The position numbers and the translations under genes were made by a program. Under the pieces are notes generated by a model. The model did not search any database. It was not told where the DNA came from and worked only from the letters and a program-made list of their open reading frames with translations. Shown piece by piece: positions 15,623 through 24,229 of a stretch of 64,000 nucleotides of DNA; position 1 is the stretch's first letter; every line of letters starts with the position of its first letter. Source of the DNA: an uncultured Clostridia bacterium (GTDB lineage Bacteria > Bacillota > Clostridia > Monoglobales > Monoglobaceae); the NCBI GenBank assembly GCA_910580105.1, contig CAJTWN010000012.1, forward strand, positions 1-64,000, given 5' to 3'.

Positions 15623-18600
15623 ATGAAAAGATGGTTGGCGGTTGTTGTGGTTGTTGGAATGTTGGTTGGTATGCTGTCGGGATTTACTGTCTATGGTGAA
15701 GAAGCGAATGCAGTAAATGTGACAGCGGACGAAGATTGGGGAAGGGCATATTTCAAGGATGGAAAGCTGTATAACTATAACCCGGACGCGTCCGGTGAAA
15801 GCGGATATGGCTTTTCCGTATCATTCGGCAAGGCAGGAACGGAGAACATTGCCACCATCACTGCCATCACCAATCCGAATGTGGAAAAGGTGGTAATTCC
15901 TGCCGCGGTGGTGAAGGATGGGATTTCCTATGAAATTCGTCCCGGTTCCAATGTCATTCCGGCAAATAATACGGCAGTGAAAAGCTTGATTATCTCGGAA
16001 GGGGTGAAGGTGATTGGCTTCCGAGCTTTTAAGACATTGAACGGCGTGACCCAGCTGAAGCTGCCCTCCACTCTGACCACTTTGGGCGGCGAGAGCTTCC
16101 AGCTCCCGAATCTGGAGGAAAGCGTAGTGATTCCCTATGGGGTGACCTCCATCGGAAACGGAGATTTTGCCCAGTGCAAAAAGATCACCCATATTGAATA
16201 TCCAGAGACAATCACCAGCTACGGCAACAATCTGGTGGACACCTGTGATGCCTTGCAAAGTATCAAAATCAACTTTCCGGTGACAGCGATTAAGGACTTT
16301 ATGTTCTGCAGGACGGCCAACCTTGCGGAATATGCTATACCGGAGACGGTGACCGGCACCATTGGCAGGAGCGCGTTTTTCCGGTCGGGCATTGCGGGTG
16401 AGGCGGTACTTCCGGCTGGGGTAACGGGGATTGCCCAGGGTGCCTTCGGCGATTGTCCGAATATGACCAAGGTCACCATAAAGGGTGCGGCAGTTTCCAT
16501 CAATGAGAATGCCTTTAACGGCAGCGGAAAATTGAAGACCTTTGTCTTTGAGGGAATGACGGCGCCCACAAGCACAGGTACCATCATCAATCCTGCCTAT
16601 ACCGGCATCACCGTCTATTATCCCATCAACGGAAATGGATATGATGAACAGTTCCGGGCGCTCTTCCCGGAGGGAACGGCCTTTATTGCCGCCTCTGCGG
16701 CGCCTGCAGTGAAGGGCGTACAGATAGAAGGAAAAAACGTGGCAGGGACACAGCTCACCGGTTTTTATACCCAATTTTCGGATCCCATGGGCGGGAAGGA
16801 AAGCGGATCCGTTGCCATATGGCGGCGGGCGGATGACAGAGAATGTACCCAAAACGTGGTGGAAATTCAGCGGTCTCCCATCGCTCTCGGTGAAACCGCC
16901 CAATATACATTAGGTACAGAAGATGTAGGAAAGTATATCCAGTTTGCGGTCATCCCCAAAAGTGACAGTGAAGAAAACAATGTGGGGGAAGAGGCATCCA
17001 CAATCCTTCAGGATGCGGTGCGTCTGCCGGTTACCCGGCCGACAGTTACACTGACCGCTCCGTCAGAAGGGTATCGGGTACACGAGGGGACACCCATTGG
17101 TCTTTCAGCATCGGCGTTTTGTGATAATACAGAGATTACCAAAATTGAATATTATGCCAACGATAAAAAAATTGCGGAATCTTCTGCTTCGCCCTTTGAT
17201 GCGGAGTGGAAGGATGCGGTGCCGGGAGAATATGCGCTTTTTGCCCGGGCATATAACGGATTGGAGCCTGCGGAATACGGGGATTCAGAAAAAGTGATGA
17301 TCAAGGTATATGATATCAGTGAATCCATTGAACCGGTGTGGGCAGAAAAGTGGAGCTATGACTTCAATGCGTTTAACGCCGAAGGGGTTTATGACAGAAA
17401 CAATCAGCTGGCTGGCGGACTGCCGGGCGAAAGGGCGCCGGCAATTGTCTATCAGTCCGGTGGTTCTTTTCAAAGGGCGAAGGGGATGTTTGGAAAAGAT
17501 TCGGAGGATGTACATTTTCGGATCAATTCCACCAGCGGCGGCAACGAGCGTATCCGGCTTTCCCTGCCCCTGGAGGATTTGGATGCACCCATAAAAACCC
17601 TGGTGGCTGAGGCGGATGTGGCGGTGACCACAACCGATGAGAATCATTATTTTTTAGGTTATCGCACCTCTCTTGCATCATATAATACCATCTCCTTTTT
17701 GAGTAATGGCAAGATTAGTTATTTTAATGGATCAGGAAGTGCCACCACTGCCTTTCAAAATGAGGATGGAAGCGATATGGTCTATGAACCAAACCGCTGG
17801 TACCGGGTAGGGATCAAGCTGGATTTTGAGAAAAAAACGGTCTCCTATTATCTGGACGGCAAGGAGCTTCTGACCCGGGAGGCGCCTGATCCCAACCGGT
17901 TTGAGTATACCACCGAAATTCGGATCAACGGCAGTCACTATACGACCCAATCGGGCAGTGTTTACATTGATAATCTCTTTTTGGGACAGGTGCAGGATAG
18001 TTATGTCAACGCAGTGATCTCTGCACCTACAGATGGCTTTTATCACCTCACTGGCACGGATATGCAGATCAAGGGCTATGCCAAGGACAGCCGTCCCGGC
18101 TGCGCGGTACAGAAGGTGGAATTTTTGCTGGACGGCCTGCCTTTTACTGAGACGGAAGGGAGCAGTTTTGACTTCAAGACGGCGGAAATTGCTCCGGGAC
18201 ATCATATTTTGCAGGCCAAGGCGATCAGTGCAGACGGAATGGTTGGGTATTCGGAAAAAGTGTCCATTACTATCTCAGCGGTAAAGCTTCCCACCATGTA
18301 TCATGACGATATGCTTCTGCAGCGAAACAAACCCATCCGTCTGGGCGGTGAAGGAAAGGATGGTGAGACGGTTACCGCAAGCCTTTGCGGAACCTCTGCC
18401 ACGGCAGAGATCAGCGGCGGCCGGTGGGAAATTGTCCTGCCGGCTCAGCCTGCGAACAAATCCACACAGCTTGTATTGACCACCAGTGACGGGGTCATCA
18501 TCTCCTTTGATAATGTGGCCATCGGTGAGTTGATGCTGTGCAGCGGGCAGTCCAATATGCAGTATCGGATGGAGATGTTCCGGAATCTGTCGGCCAATGC

Positions 18601-20230
18601 CGACAAGGATTACCCGGATATCCGCCTGTATAACCAGACCCTTACTCTATATGGTGCAGAGAAGACAGATAATCCCACCGGCAGCTGGCGGATTGCCACT
18701 GTGGATCAGGCGCTTCGGTTTTCTGCCATGGGCTATCTGGTGGGGAAGGACTACTATCTCTCACAAAACTGCGAGGTGCCGGTGGGGTTGATCTATGCAG
18801 CCTATGGCGGTGCCGGAATCAACGCCTTTCTTCCCAGAGGTGCGAACAAGTATGATTCGGATCTGCGGGAGGATGGGGCGACCTATTATAACACCGCGGT
18901 GGCGCCGTGGAAGTATTTCACCCTGGGTCATGTGATGTGGTATCAGGGGGAATCCAATACGCAGATGAATTATCCCTATGAAAAGGTGCTCACCCATTAT
19001 GTGGACAGTTACCGCAGTGCCTTTCGGGATGAAAGTTTGAATTTTATTATGATCCAGATCCCCATTTATGACTATCCGGGAAAATACGGCGGTCTGCGCT
19101 CTGGTGTTGGCGTGCGGGAGGGGCAGTATCATGTGTCCCTGCATCTTCCGAATGTGGCCTCGGTTATCTCTATGGATACCGGTGATTATGGCAATATTCA
19201 TCCCGATGACAAGATGCCATTGGTACACCGGGCTTCCCTGGCGCTTCAGCATTTTACCAACCCGGAAGATGACACCCTGGTCTGGAAAAGTCCTTCTTTT
19301 GACCGCTATGAGGTAGCGGACGGGACGATGACCATCTATTTTAAGGATGTGGGCACGGGGATGAAAACTACCGATGGTGCTCCGCCCCGGGGCTTTACCC
19401 TGGCAGACAAGGATGGAATTTATCGGGAAACAGAAGCTGTCCTGGACGGAAACACGGTGAAAATTGATGTGACCGGTGTGGAGGGCGAACCGAAAGTGCG
19501 CTACTGCTATACCGATGCGGTGCCGCTGAATGGTGTGCGTTCCGCACTGAATCTTGTAAACAGTGAGGGACTTCCGCTGGCCATGTTCCGGACGGATACA
19601 GACAAATATAACTTCTCGGTCAACAACGGGGACGGAACCTATTCCAATCCCATCAACTTTGCCCCCTATGTGCGGTGGATAAAGACAGAGGGAGATGCCC
19701 TTATCATCAATGCCCGGGATTATGACGGCAGTATTGAGAAGCTGGAGGTCTATTTGGACGGTACTCTGCTGGGAACGGCGGAGAAGGCGGAGGGCGACAC
19801 CTTCTGCTATGACCTGAGGGGTGTACAGCCGGGAACCCACCGGTTCCATGCCATTGCTATAGACAATGACGGCACCATCTCCACCCAAAGCCACAGCACC
19901 ATGGGCGGACGGACGGTATCACCGCAGAGCTTTTCGCTGGTTGTGGAGGAAGCGGTTATCCGCTTTACCGACCTTTCTGGTAAGCCCATTGAAGGATTTG
20001 CAGACAGAGACAGCATAAAGGCAGTGGCAGAGCTGGCGGAGGGTGAAAAGCTGGTGCTGGCCGCCTATCAGGATGATACCTTGCTAAAAATGATAACTGC
20101 TGAATCCGGGGAAGCGATATTTAAGAAAGAAACGATAGAAAAAGCCACCCAAATCAAGGCGATGATCTGGGTGGGCACAGAGATGGATCAGTTGAAACCC
20201 ACAGGGGAGAGCAGAGTATTGAACCCATAA
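15623..20230 (+). CDS. Secreted LRR/Ig/SASA-esterase mosaic protein
   Basis: This 1535-residue protein has a Sec signal peptide at about 1-25. Domains in order are: BspA-like leucine-rich repeats (about 60-330, for example VKSLIISEGVKVIGFRAF), a short Ig-like spacer, a bacterial Ig domain (about 470-560), a LamG/concanavalin-like domain (about 575-790), a second Ig domain (about 795-885), and a sialate-O-acetylesterase/SASA (SGNH-type) domain (about 890-1330). Catalytic candidates are Ser977 in CSGQSNMQ and His1193 in GNIHPDD, with WYQGESN around Glu1110. C-terminal Ig modules follow. It probably removes acetyl groups from plant or host glycans outside the cell. Codon use is visibly richer in G and C than its neighbours, suggesting transfer. 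No wall anchor is seen. Confidence 0.88.
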   Translation: MKRWLAVVVVVGMLVGMLSGFTVYGEEANAVNVTADEDWGRAYFKDGKLYNYNPDASGESGYGFSVSFGKAGTENIATITAITNPNVEKVVIPAAVVKDGISYEIRPGSNVIPANNTAVKSLIISEGVKVIGFRAFKTLNGVTQLKLPSTLTTLGGESFQLPNLEESVVIPYGVTSIGNGDFAQCKKITHIEYPETITSYGNNLVDTCDALQSIKINFPVTAIKDFMFCRTANLAEYAIPETVTGTIGRSAFFRSGIAGEAVLPAGVTGIAQGAFGDCPNMTKVTIKGAAVSINENAFNGSGKLKTFVFEGMTAPTSTGTIINPAYTGITVYYPINGNGYDEQFRALFPEGTAFIAASAAPAVKGVQIEGKNVAGTQLTGFYTQFSDPMGGKESGSVAIWRRADDRECTQNVVEIQRSPIALGETAQYTLGTEDVGKYIQFAVIPKSDSEENNVGEEASTILQDAVRLPVTRPTVTLTAPSEGYRVHEGTPIGLSASAFCDNTEITKIEYYANDKKIAESSASPFDAEWKDAVPGEYALFARAYNGLEPAEYGDSEKVMIKVYDISESIEPVWAEKWSYDFNAFNAEGVYDRNNQLAGGLPGERAPAIVYQSGGSFQRAKGMFGKDSEDVHFRINSTSGGNERIRLSLPLEDLDAPIKTLVAEADVAVTTTDENHYFLGYRTSLASYNTISFLSNGKISYFNGSGSATTAFQNEDGSDMVYEPNRWYRVGIKLDFEKKTVSYYLDGKELLTREAPDPNRFEYTTEIRINGSHYTTQSGSVYIDNLFLGQVQDSYVNAVISAPTDGFYHLTGTDMQIKGYAKDSRPGCAVQKVEFLLDGLPFTETEGSSFDFKTAEIAPGHHILQAKAISADGMVGYSEKVSITISAVKLPTMYHDDMLLQRNKPIRLGGEGKDGETVTASLCGTSATAEISGGRWEIVLPAQPANKSTQLVLTTSDGVIISFDNVAIGELMLCSGQSNMQYRMEMFRNLSANADKDYPDIRLYNQTLTLYGAEKTDNPTGSWRIATVDQALRFSAMGYLVGKDYYLSQNCEVPVGLIYAAYGGAGINAFLPRGANKYDSDLREDGATYYNTAVAPWKYFTLGHVMWYQGESNTQMNYPYEKVLTHYVDSYRSAFRDESLNFIMIQIPIYDYPGKYGGLRSGVGVREGQYHVSLHLPNVASVISMDTGDYGNIHPDDKMPLVHRASLALQHFTNPEDDTLVWKSPSFDRYEVADGTMTIYFKDVGTGMKTTDGAPPRGFTLADKDGIYRETEAVLDGNTVKIDVTGVEGEPKVRYCYTDAVPLNGVRSALNLVNSEGLPLAMFRTDTDKYNFSVNNGDGTYSNPINFAPYVRWIKTEGDALIINARDYDGSIEKLEVYLDGTLLGTAEKAEGDTFCYDLRGVQPGTHRFHAIAIDNDGTISTQSHSTMGGRTVSPQSFSLVVEEAVIRFTDLSGKPIEGFADRDSIKAVAELAEGEKLVLAAYQDDTLLKMITAESGEAIFKKETIEKATQIKAMIWVGTEMDQLKPTGESRVLNP

Positions 20231-20234
20231 GGAA

Positions 20235-20265
20235 GGGGGGTGGCGCCAATTGGCGCCACCCCTTT
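20235..20265 (+). terminator. Terminator after the esterase gene
   Basis: The arms GGGGTGGCGCCAA (20237-20249) and TTGGCGCCACCCC (20250-20262) form a perfect 26-base palindrome, followed by TTTG. The U-tract is short, so termination efficiency is uncertain. Confidence 0.7.
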
Positions 20266-20281
20266 GCACACCCTACGATGT

Positions 20282-20374
20282 TTACAAGTTTCTGTCCCTG
20301 CAGACCAGCGTACAAATAATGGGCACGCAGACATTCGTCAGGATGTTACCGCCTGCGAATGCAAAATTAGCCAT
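20282..20374 (-). pseudogene. Remnant of an aquaporin C-terminus
   Basis: A 30-codon frame on the minus strand reads FAFAGGNILTNVCVPI then ICTLVCRDRNL and a stop. The intact aquaporin at 23436-24110 has LFAGGDALANVWVFI and VYTLVCRNKKA at the same place. The remnant matches this C-terminus with a clean in-frame loss of about 12 codons (VAPLIGAAIASI). It overlaps the pdxR stop as TAATG. Most differences fall at third codon positions, so it decayed slowly or is diverged. Called a pseudogene because it lacks the other transmembrane segments. Confidence 0.6.
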
Positions 20375-21789
20375 TAACAGGAATATGGGCTGCATTTACA
20401 ATATTTATAGATAATTTGCACGGCTTCTTCAATTTTTTCTTGTTCAATGGACGAATAGTTCATTACATATATATGTTCTGCACCCTCTGTTTTTTGCATA
20501 AAGTAATCGGACAAAGGTGCCAGCTTTATTCCGCTTACTTTTAAAAGATTCACAAATTCCCGGTCCGGGTGCGGCGTTTTTATCTCCATAAGGAAATGTA
20601 ATCCGGCATCTTCCTTTGAAATCCGTACATATTTTTTCAGCGGACTGTTATAAATTGCATGAATGACAGCATCTCGTTTGTGATGATAATAAGTCCGCAT
20701 CCGGTTGATATGTTTTTCAAAATATCCTTCTTCGATAAATCTGGCTAATGTATATTGTTCGAAATTTGAAACAGCACAGGAGTAAAAGGATAAATTTTTA
20801 TAAAAAGTCTGTACAAGGTGCGGCGGCAAAACCATATAACTAATACGGATGGTGGAGGCCAGTGTTTTTGTGAAGGTATTCATATAGATAACCTTTTCCG
20901 AAACATCAATGCTTTGCAGAGTAGGAATGGGCTGTCCGCTCAGCCTGAATTCGCTGTCATAATCATCTTCAATGATATACCGGCCCTCTTTTTTTGATGC
21001 CCAGCTTAATAATTCGTATCTGCGGCTGATGGGCATTACAATACCGGTTGGGAAATGGTGCGAAGGTGAAATATGTATGACGTTGATATTTTTTTCTTCC
21101 AAATTGTTTACACACACACCCATTTCATCCATAGAAATAAAATGGCAGGCAACCGAATAGCTCTGATAAATCTGTGAAATTTTACGGTATCCCGGATCTT
21201 CAACCGCATATCGTTTATCCATGCCGAGAAGTTGTACCAACAGGCCGTAAAGATATTCTGTACCGGCACCGATAATTATCTGTTCCGGTGAAACCCGCAT
21301 ACCGCGGAATTCCTGCAGATGCCTTGCAATTGCCTGCCGCAGAGGAAGGATTCCGCCATACGGCGGATTCGTCATTAGTTCCTTTTGTTTGTTGTGCAGC
21401 TCTTCACGTATCAGTTTTGCCCAAATGGTGAAAGGAAACAATGAGGCAGGTGTTTGATTACTTGAAAAATCAGCCAAATAGCCCTGTTCTCCGCCTGTAA
21501 GAGGAATTGCTTCCTGCGGCGCTGGTTTCTTTTTCGTGATGCTGTCCTTAAAATCTGTTACATAAAAACCCCGTTTGGGGAGAGAAAATATATAGCCCTC
21601 TTCCATTAATTTTCCATATGCGTTTTCGACGGTAATAATGCTTATCCCCAGATTTTTTGCAAAACTGCGCTTTGACGGCAGTTTCTCTCCGGCATGTAAG
21701 ACGCCTTGCAATATGTCCGTTCTGATACATTTATATAAATGTTCATAAAGGGAATCTGACCCTATATCTGCAAAAGAATATGTGCGCAT
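20374..21789 (-). CDS. pdxR: MocR/PdxR-type GntR-aminotransferase regulator
   Basis: This 471-residue fusion joins an N-terminal GntR winged helix (about 12-80, LHAGEKLPSKRSFAKNLGIS) to a class I aminotransferase-like domain that binds pyridoxal 5'-phosphate. The PLP-lysine region is NTFTKTLAST. It sits divergently beside pdxS-pdxT, so it is assigned as PdxR, the PLP-sensing activator/repressor of vitamin B6 synthesis known in Gram-positive bacteria. The assignment rests on context and family. The ATG has only a distant purine site (GGAGAT). The 136-nt divergent spacer should hold its operator. Confidence 0.88.
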   Translation of the reverse strand: MRTYSFADIGSDSLYEHLYKCIRTDILQGVLHAGEKLPSKRSFAKNLGISIITVENAYGKLMEEGYIFSLPKRGFYVTDFKDSITKKKPAPQEAIPLTGGEQGYLADFSSNQTPASLFPFTIWAKLIREELHNKQKELMTNPPYGGILPLRQAIARHLQEFRGMRVSPEQIIIGAGTEYLYGLLVQLLGMDKRYAVEDPGYRKISQIYQSYSVACHFISMDEMGVCVNNLEEKNINVIHISPSHHFPTGIVMPISRRYELLSWASKKEGRYIIEDDYDSEFRLSGQPIPTLQSIDVSEKVIYMNTFTKTLASTIRISYMVLPPHLVQTFYKNLSFYSCAVSNFEQYTLARFIEEGYFEKHINRMRTYYHHKRDAVIHAIYNSPLKKYVRISKEDAGLHFLMEIKTPHPDREFVNLLKVSGIKLAPLSDYFMQKTEGAEHIYVMNYSSIEQEKIEEAVQIIYKYCKCSPYSC

Positions 21790-21925
21790 TTTCTGATAAT
21801 ATCTCCAATCTGACCTTTTTGAATATATTTAATTTGGGTCTTTTTATATATCCACTTTGTATTATAATAGAAGAAAAACAAAATGTAAAGATGTAATTAT
21901 TTATGAATGCAAAGGAGGATAAACG
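21790..21925 (+). promoter_or_regulatory. pdxR-pdxST divergent control region
   Basis: A perfect TATAAT (21863-21868) for pdxST has no recognisable -35 box, the hexamer at the expected place being close to CTTTTT, as expected for an activator-dependent promoter. On the minus strand two imperfect direct copies of TATATNNAAAAAG followed by a purine/C block lie near 21805-21850. MocR regulators of this family typically bind direct repeats, so these are candidate PdxR sites. Binding is inferred. Confidence 0.5.
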
Positions 21926-22798
21926 ATGGATGACAGATATGAATTAAATAAAGGATTGGCGCAAATGCTGAAAGGTGGTGTGATCATGGATGTCACAACG
22001 CCGGAACAAGCGAAAATTGCTGAAGCTGCCGGCGCTTGTGCGGTGATGGCCCTTGAGAGAATACCGGCGGATATTCGCGCGGCTGGTGGAGTTGCCCGGA
22101 TGAGCGACCCGAAAATGATAAGGGAAATTCAAAATGCTGTGTCTATTCCGGTAATGGCAAAATGCAGGATCGGCCATTTTGCGGAAGCACAGATACTTGA
22201 AGCAATTGAAATTGATTATATTGATGAAAGCGAGGTATTGTCGCCTGCGGATGACAGATACCATATTGACAAAAGACAGTTCCGGGTTCCTTTTGTTTGT
22301 GGAGCGAAGGACTTGGGAGAAGCACTTCGGCGGATCAACGAAGGGGCAGCGATGATCCGTACCAAAGGAGAACCGGGAACGGGGGATATTGTGCAGGCTG
22401 TGCATCATATGCGAATGATGAACAGCGCAATCGCAAAAATTGTTGGTATGCGGGATGATGAGTTATTTGAAGAGGCTAAACGGCTGCAGGTACCCTATGC
22501 GCAGCTTGCATTTGTGCATAAAAATGGGAAATTGCCCGTGGTGAATTTTGCCGCTGGGGGCGTGGCGACGCCTGCAGATGCAGCGCTTATGATGCAGTTG
22601 GGGGCAGAAGGCGTTTTTGTTGGCTCCGGCATTTTTAAGTCCGGTAATCCGGAGAAACGGGCAAATGCAATTGTACAGGCAGTGACCAATTTCAGGGATG
22701 CCAGGATGCTTGCTGAGCTGTCTGCTGATTTAGGAGAAGCGATGGTTGGTATCAATGCACAGGAAATTGAATTGTTGATGGCAGAGAGAGGGATATAA
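21926..22798 (+). CDS. pdxS: Pyridoxal 5'-phosphate synthase subunit PdxS
   Basis: PdxS condenses ribose 5-phosphate, glyceraldehyde 3-phosphate and ammonia to pyridoxal 5'-phosphate in the DXP-independent pathway. The 290-residue TIM-barrel protein carries Asp22, Lys79 (VMAKCRIGH) and Lys147 (RTKGEPGTG), the two lysines of the imine relay. Length and motifs are complete. It overlaps pdxT by one base (TAATG), so the two are translationally coupled; PdxT supplies ammonia to the 12-mer complex. Confidence 0.98.
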   Translation: MDDRYELNKGLAQMLKGGVIMDVTTPEQAKIAEAAGACAVMALERIPADIRAAGGVARMSDPKMIREIQNAVSIPVMAKCRIGHFAEAQILEAIEIDYIDESEVLSPADDRYHIDKRQFRVPFVCGAKDLGEALRRINEGAAMIRTKGEPGTGDIVQAVHHMRMMNSAIAKIVGMRDDELFEEAKRLQVPYAQLAFVHKNGKLPVVNFAAGGVATPADAALMMQLGAEGVFVGSGIFKSGNPEKRANAIVQAVTNFRDARMLAELSADLGEAMVGINAQEIELLMAERGI

Positions 22799-23379
22799 TG
22801 AGAATAGCAATATTAGCGGTACAAGGCGCTTTCCGGGAACATGCACAAATGCTGGAAATGCTCGGTGTGCCTTCTGTTGAATTGAGAAAAAAAGAGGATT
22901 TTGCCCAGGCATATGACGGTCTGATTCTGCCGGGCGGCGAGAGTACTGTGCAGGGGAAAATGCTGCGGGAACTGGATATGTTTGCAACTGTTAAAGACCA
23001 GATACAAATGGGAATGCCGGTACTGGCAACCTGTGCTGGTATGGTCTTGTTGGCTGAAGAAATTGACGGTGAAGAAAAAGCATATTTACAAACGATTCCA
23101 ATGGTTGTAAAAAGGAATGCGTATGGGCGGCAGCTGGGCAGTTTTTGTATTGAAAATGACTTTAAAGGAGTTGGAACAGTTCCAATGACGTTTATCCGTG
23201 CGCCTTATGTCTCTGCAATTGGAGAGAATGTCGAGATATTGGCCAAAGAAAATGACCATATTGCTGCCGTCCGTTATGGCCGCCAAATTGCCCTTGCTTT
23301 CCATCCGGAACTTTGTCAGAATCCTGCCATACACAAACTGTTTTTAAGTATGGTAAATGAATATATGAATAGAAAATAA
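22798..23379 (+). CDS. pdxT: Pyridoxal 5'-phosphate synthase glutaminase subunit PdxT
   Basis: PdxT is a class I glutamine amidotransferase that produces ammonia for PdxS. The catalytic triad is visible: Cys79 in ATCAGM, His169 and Glu171 in AFHPEL. The PGGEST loop at 45-50 matches the family. The 193-residue length is normal. It overlaps the pdxS stop and ends before a bidirectional terminator. Regulation is presumably by the upstream divergent PdxR. Confidence 0.98.
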   Translation: MRIAILAVQGAFREHAQMLEMLGVPSVELRKKEDFAQAYDGLILPGGESTVQGKMLRELDMFATVKDQIQMGMPVLATCAGMVLLAEEIDGEEKAYLQTIPMVVKRNAYGRQLGSFCIENDFKGVGTVPMTFIRAPYVSAIGENVEILAKENDHIAAVRYGRQIALAFHPELCQNPAIHKLFLSMVNEYMNRK

Positions 23380-23390
23380 AGGGTTTAACA

Positions 23391-23420
23391 AAGGGGCTGG
23401 TTACACACCAGCCCCTTCTT
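23391..23420. terminator. Bidirectional terminator between pdxT and aqpZ
   Basis: The arms AAGGGGCTGGT (23391-23401) and ACCAGCCCCTT (23407-23417) enclose a short loop and are followed by CTTAA. The genes on either side are convergent. Confidence 0.85.
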
Positions 23421-23435
23421 AATACTTTGGATATT

Positions 23436-24110
23436 TTATGCTTTTTTGTTCCTGCAAACCAGGGTATAAACGATGGATGCAATGGCGGCGCCGATCAGCG
23501 GAGCGACGATGAACACCCAGACGTTTGCCAGCGCATCACCGCCGGCAAACAGCGCCGGGCCGATGCTCCGCGCGGGATTTACCGAGGTTCCGGTAAGCGG
23601 AATTCCCACAATATGTACAAAGGCGAGGGTCAGACCAATCACGATACCGGCCACACTGCCCTTACGCTCATCCGATGTAACACCAAGGATGGTGAAAACA
23701 AAGATAAAGGTTAAAATAATCTCAACAATGATGGCGCCGCCGATGCCGCCGGCATTTGCCACCCCGTTGGCGCCCAGACTGCCGGTAAGATCTGCAAGAC
23801 CAAAGCCAGCCGTCAGCAGCTTCAAAAGTGCGGCGCCTGCAATGGCACCCAGAACTTGAGCAATGACATAGCCCGCAAATTCAACGCCTTTCAGTTTTTT
23901 CTGTATTAACATTGCCAGCGAAACTGCGGGATTGATGTGACAGCCGGAAATGTTTCCGATCACATAGGCGGTGGCTATGATAGACAGACCGAAGGCCAGT
24001 GCCACGGCAAGATGTCCGCCCGGAACATCACAACCCAGGAATACAGCGCTTCCGCAGCCCATAAAGACCAGGATCAAGGTACCAATGAACTCTGCAACAT
24101 ACTTTTTCAT
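23436..24110 (-). CDS. aqpZ: Aquaporin (AqpZ-like water channel)
   Basis: This 224-residue membrane channel has six helices and the two NPA boxes (HINPAV at 58-63, SVNPAR at 176-181). The predicted selectivity filter is Phe40, His166, Thr175 and Arg181, the water-specific arrangement of AqpZ rather than the glycerol type. The ATG at 24110 is used because the protein begins KKYVAEFIGTLIL there; the frame extends five codons upstream. GGAGGAGAG precedes it. A diverged copy of its 3' end lies at 20282-20374, on the far side of the pdx genes. Confidence 0.92.
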   Translation of the reverse strand: MKKYVAEFIGTLILVFMGCGSAVFLGCDVPGGHLAVALAFGLSIIATAYVIGNISGCHINPAVSLAMLIQKKLKGVEFAGYVIAQVLGAIAGAALLKLLTAGFGLADLTGSLGANGVANAGGIGGAIIVEIILTFIFVFTILGVTSDERKGSVAGIVIGLTLAFVHIVGIPLTGTSVNPARSIGPALFAGGDALANVWVFIVAPLIGAAIASIVYTLVCRNKKA

Positions 24111-24229
24111 AATACTCTCCTCCATTTGTTTTTATTTTATTATATCATGGAATTTTTGTTATCCATTAATTTATAGAAAATTTTACCCCAATTTTATCTT
24201 ACTGTAACAATATGAAGGGAAAGGAAAAT

